Shown one piece after another: positions 61,568 through 64,000 of a stretch of DNA of 64,000 nucleotides (positions are counted from its first letter, which is position 1; each line of letters starts with the position of its first letter). The position numbers and the translations under genes are program-made. The DNA is from an uncultured Prevotellaceae bacterium. GTDB lineage: Bacteria > Bacteroidota > Bacteroidia > Bacteroidales > Bacteroidaceae. The notes below the pieces were generated by a model, which was given only the letters and a program-made list of their open reading frames with translations, was not told where the DNA came from and searched no databases. The stretch lies in assembly GCA_902769705.1 (NCBI GenBank), contig CACXPX010000004.1, positions 104,376 through 168,375 on the forward strand. The letters run 5' to 3'.

Positions 61568-62371
61568 TTACTTCCCACGAACGACGTCATAATCAAACAT
61601 TGCTTGGTCTGATTCTTGATAACGTTGGTCTTCTATAGTTTTCTTTACAATATCTTTCACGCCTTCAATATCTGGTACTTCACCTACCGTCTCCCATGCT
61701 ATGCCTGTAAATGTACCTTTTATCTGTGGCATTTCAATAGAAAGCCAAAGACCATATTTCATTAAATTAACCCCAAGAGGAGATAGAACATATTTATCAC
61801 CATCTTGATGGTACACTGCAGGTCTTAAAACTCCAGTGGAATATAACAATTCAGAATCGCCATTATCATCGTAATATTCCGTTTGATATAACGGAAGTTG
61901 TTTGAGGTCAACATATGGAATCCTTTGCAGAACTGATTCCAGACGAAAAAATTCTTCTATCGTGATTTTTCCTTCACCCTTGGCTCTAACAAGATTTGCT
62001 AGTATCTTTTGCTTGTGGATATTGTCAAGCCTATCTATTATGGACAGCATTACATTACCACTTGCGTCTTGGGCAGATTCTTCAAGTTCTTTAAGGAACA
62101 GTATTCTCTCGTTGTCTCCAAAATCTCCTAATTCATAAATGAAGGTAGTGAATTTGCGAAGGAACTCAGATGCCTGATAATTGGCAGCAACATCGGTTAT
62201 GGCTTTTATTTCACCAGCTATGGAATCTCCTACACTTGGTATGAGATTTACTGTTGCACATAATTGATCAATCCAATTGATATGCTTATACCAAGGTTTC
62301 TTAACGGCCAAATTAGGAATTAGTAATGTTCGCTCGACAATATCTGACAAAATTATTTTATCTTTAGCCAT
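61568..62371 (-). CDS. Uncharacterised protein paired with an AlbA_2 gene
   Basis: The 267-residue protein has no signal peptide. The N-terminal half is helical, with a Gly/Ser turn reminiscent of a short membrane-contact or pore region (TVNLIPSVGDSIAGEIKAIT). Residues about 125-215 resemble a winged-helix layout (RAKGEGKITIEEFFRLESVL, KYVLSPLGVNLMKYGLWLSI). I do not recognise the family. AT content is higher than in most neighbours, which fits an accessory gene. It starts 35 bp after the stop of the AlbA_2 gene and is probably co-transcribed with it. Confidence 0.75.
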   Translation of the reverse strand: MAKDKIILSDIVERTLLIPNLAVKKPWYKHINWIDQLCATVNLIPSVGDSIAGEIKAITDVAANYQASEFLRKFTTFIYELGDFGDNERILFLKELEESAQDASGNVMLSIIDRLDNIHKQKILANLVRAKGEGKITIEEFFRLESVLQRIPYVDLKQLPLYQTEYYDDNGDSELLYSTGVLRPAVYHQDGDKYVLSPLGVNLMKYGLWLSIEMPQIKGTFTGIAWETVGEVPDIEGVKDIVKKTIEDQRYQESDQAMFDYDVVRGK

Positions 62372-62406
62372 AATAATTCACTTACTGTGTTCTTCTGAAA
62401 TGAGAC

Positions 62407-63705
62407 CTAAATCAAGACTACCCACACACCATCATTATCCTTACCTTCATGTCTCAAAATGCCTTTCTTATGTAAAGTGGAAAGGTCACGTTCGATGGTG
62501 CGCTGGCTCACCGACAAAGTCTCCGACTCCGACATGTCTCCGTCATGGTCTCCGACATTCGGGATGTCGGAAGAGGCAAATATGGTGGTTTGGAATTGAG
62601 TTGGAGTGGACTTGAAAAGTGGCTTCAACTCGTCTTTATACCCTTCTAGAGCTTTGGTCTCATTGCATATGCGTGTAAGTCCACTACCTCGCTTTTCCAT
62701 ATAATCAAGCTGAGCCATCACATTAGCAAGTATAGGATTGCGTCTTTCAGAAGAAACGTCTGCGATGTCTAAGTCCTGAATCAGCATACCATTGTACATT
62801 CCGCCAGGGGATGTAACGATGAGACGGTCATCGTAGATGTCAAGATGCACCTCGCCACCCATAATTGTATAGTCGCGATGGATGAAATGGTTAACCATAG
62901 CTTCAAGAACGGCACGCTCAGCATATTCAGGCTTGTTCTTTCGTCCATCAGGCAACTTCTCCCAGCCTCTCTTTGTGTTGGATTTTACAAAGTTCATGGC
63001 TTCGCGAAGCAGCATGAGGACATTGCCTGTGAATTCTGCATCATTGATGGCATCACCCTTTTCCTTTCCATCCCATCGGGTGCAATATAGACGAGATTGC
63101 CACAATGGGCAGTCATCTGCAAACAAAGCACCTGCATTCGTAAGGTTCCCGGCACCAGTTACCAATCCAAACGACAAGAGATATTTCTTGTCCCATTCTT
63201 GTTTGGTGCGGTCTTTGAAAGTATTCGCCAATATCGTAAAGGAATAGTCTTCTGCTTTATAATTTGTGTGTAGAGAATCGAAGGTTTTGTTCGAGCCTTT
63301 CAGCACCAAGCGAACCATTTGCTCTGCCGTGGCAGGAATGCTTTCATCACCGACACGAACAAAGGCTATTCGCTGACCATCGCCGACGTAGTAATATGGC
63401 GTGTAATGCCCTGCATTAACTTTGAGCTGCAAGATGTGTAAACCATCTATATCATGAGGAATCATTTCTACCTCTGGTAAAGGATCCATATAGTCACGAA
63501 TCCTGCTACTAATAGCTTCGCAAACATGCTGTACATCATCAAGCCCTTTGACGATGCCATCGTTATCGATACCAAAGAAAAGAGAACCACCCAAGCCATT
63601 AGCGAAAGCACTTACGCTCTTCAACCAACTTTTAGGTTTATTTTCTTCAAGCATCAACTTGAAATCGTATGCAGTACATTCCGCTATCAGAGTCTTTACA
63701 TCCAT
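62407..63705 (-). CDS. AlbA_2 (Schlafen-type) DNA-binding domain protein with ATPase-like domain
   Basis: The 432-residue protein starts with an AlbA_2 domain at about residues 8-125 (WLKSVSAFANGLGGSLFFGI, GDGQRIAFVRVGDESIPATA). A HATPase_c_4-like domain follows at about 255-365 (AVLEAMVNHFIHRDYTIMGG, LIVTSPGGMYNGM, KRGSGLTRICNE). A winged helix ends the chain (SVSQRTIERDLSTLHKKGIL). The helices normally found just before SQRTIERDL seem to be missing after DMSESETL, so the winged helix may be shortened. Such proteins are seen as regulators and in defence or mobile-element contexts; the role here is unknown. Confidence 0.88.
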   Translation of the reverse strand: MDVKTLIAECTAYDFKLMLEENKPKSWLKSVSAFANGLGGSLFFGIDNDGIVKGLDDVQHVCEAISSRIRDYMDPLPEVEMIPHDIDGLHILQLKVNAGHYTPYYYVGDGQRIAFVRVGDESIPATAEQMVRLVLKGSNKTFDSLHTNYKAEDYSFTILANTFKDRTKQEWDKKYLLSFGLVTGAGNLTNAGALFADDCPLWQSRLYCTRWDGKEKGDAINDAEFTGNVLMLLREAMNFVKSNTKRGWEKLPDGRKNKPEYAERAVLEAMVNHFIHRDYTIMGGEVHLDIYDDRLIVTSPGGMYNGMLIQDLDIADVSSERRNPILANVMAQLDYMEKRGSGLTRICNETKALEGYKDELKPLFKSTPTQFQTTIFASSDIPNVGDHDGDMSESETLSVSQRTIERDLSTLHKKGILRHEGKDNDGVWVVLI

Positions 63706-63755
63706 TGTTATGATGATTGTTTATAAGACAACATGAATACTCATTTATCAACTTG

Positions 63756-63763
63756 CAAATATA
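63756..63763 (-). promoter_or_regulatory. -7 element upstream of the AlbA_2 gene
   Basis: Minus-strand TATATTTG (63763-63756) matches TAnnTTTG. TTTG (63791-63788) is 24 bp upstream, longer than usual. The ATG is at 63705. Confidence 0.5.
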
Positions 63764-63879
63764 CTCATTTTTATTGAGAAGGCGGCACAAAATCATCATT
63801 TCGCTCATAATTTAAGCAAATTTTGTCTAAAGTAAGCCCTGCATATTACAAAAAGAAACGTTATCTTGGTAAAATTCAC

Positions 63880-63887
63880 TACCTTTG
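63880..63887 (+). promoter_or_regulatory. -7 element upstream of the last gene
   Basis: TACCTTTG matches TAnnTTTG and lies 28 bp before the ATG at 63915. No good -33 element is seen. Confidence 0.55.
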
Positions 63888-63914
63888 TACCCACGAATCA
63901 AATAATTGGCGAAT

Positions 63915-64000
63915 ATGACACCAAACAAGTACTTCAATTCTTATAAGGAGGGACTAGGCCTGGAGTTTCTGCTGGCGTATTGGGAGAAGTATGTGGAGGA
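63915..64000 (+). CDS. 5' end of an unidentified gene cut by the window edge
   Basis: A frame opens at ATG 63915 (MTPNKYFNSYKEGLGLEFLL, continuing AYWEKYVEE) and runs off the window. Only 28 residues are visible, too few to name a family. A -7 element lies at the right distance, which supports a real start. Confidence 0.6.
   Translation, partial: MTPNKYFNSYKEGLGLEFLLAYWEKYVE

Noticed and set aside
61288-61638. A 116-codon plus-strand frame over the T9SS relic
   Set aside because: Antisense to a recognisable sorting domain on the minus strand; no domain in the plus-strand translation.

Overview
The window looks like chromosomal DNA of a member of the Bacteroidota, most likely family Prevotellaceae. 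This rests on type IX secretion (T9SS) C-terminal domains, many two-element promoters of the Bacteroidota primary sigma factor (TTTG, 18-21 bp, TAnnTTTG) rather than -35/-10 sites, a fimbrillin-like lipoprotein, carboxynorspermidine decarboxylase, a DUF4301 protein, and a MetH without a reactivation domain. It is mostly ordinary core genome with a few accessory patches. No rRNA, tRNA, CRISPR array or intact integrase or transposase was found.

Layout. 1-7.8 kb: end of a T9SS type B cargo gene, uvrA, glmS, a capsule-export lipoprotein and a secreted esterase. 7.8-14.4 kb: nspC, a secreted alpha-galactosidase and a WG-repeat protein on the minus strand, then a MORN-lysozyme fusion and a small secreted protein. 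14.5-16.9 kb: serine operon serC, small membrane protein, serA. 17-24.7 kb: a minus-strand run gyrA, three paralogous exported TPR proteins, DEAD-box helicase. 24.8-25.9 kb: a mobile-element scar with nested inverted repeats and a truncated DUF3987-type gene. 25.9-29.2 kb: three exported proteins, one a lipoprotein joining a nucleoside-hydrolase-like domain to a P-loop kinase domain. 29.4-36.5 kb: rlmD, a porin, a membrane pyrophosphatase with a His-rich mini-protein, and a DUF4301 protein. 36.6-43 kb: a RelA-type synthetase with a degenerate hydrolase centre, a DUF1460 amidase-like protein, an outer-membrane DUF4421 protein and an oxidoreductase. 42.5-53 kb: DMP19-like gene, smpB, metH, a HAD phosphatase, two tandem acyl-CoA synthetases, a Crp-family regulator, lepA. 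53-58 kb: lipoprotein, TSCPD gene, yebC, four-helix-bundle gene, pheT. 58-64 kb: a zinc metallopeptidase gene whose 3' end is duplicated around a two-gene cargo, a T9SS-gene relic, and an AlbA_2 two-gene unit.

The most unusual signal is non-coding. Six intergenic regions carry arrays with an exact 22-bp period. Units follow a common plan (8-bp arm, 3-bp centre, 8-bp arm, 3-bp spacer; often S-TCA...TGA-S) although the sequences fall into three families. Five of the six lie between convergent genes. Since 22 leaves remainder 1 on division by 3, the TGA/TAA and TCA triplets pass through all reading frames on both strands. Separate 7-bp and 8-bp arrays, and a repeated promoter-like cassette upstream of pheT, add to an unusually repeat-rich set of spacers.

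All calls come from reading the sequence alone. No database search was run, so family names rest on recognised motifs and functions of the unnamed proteins are left open.
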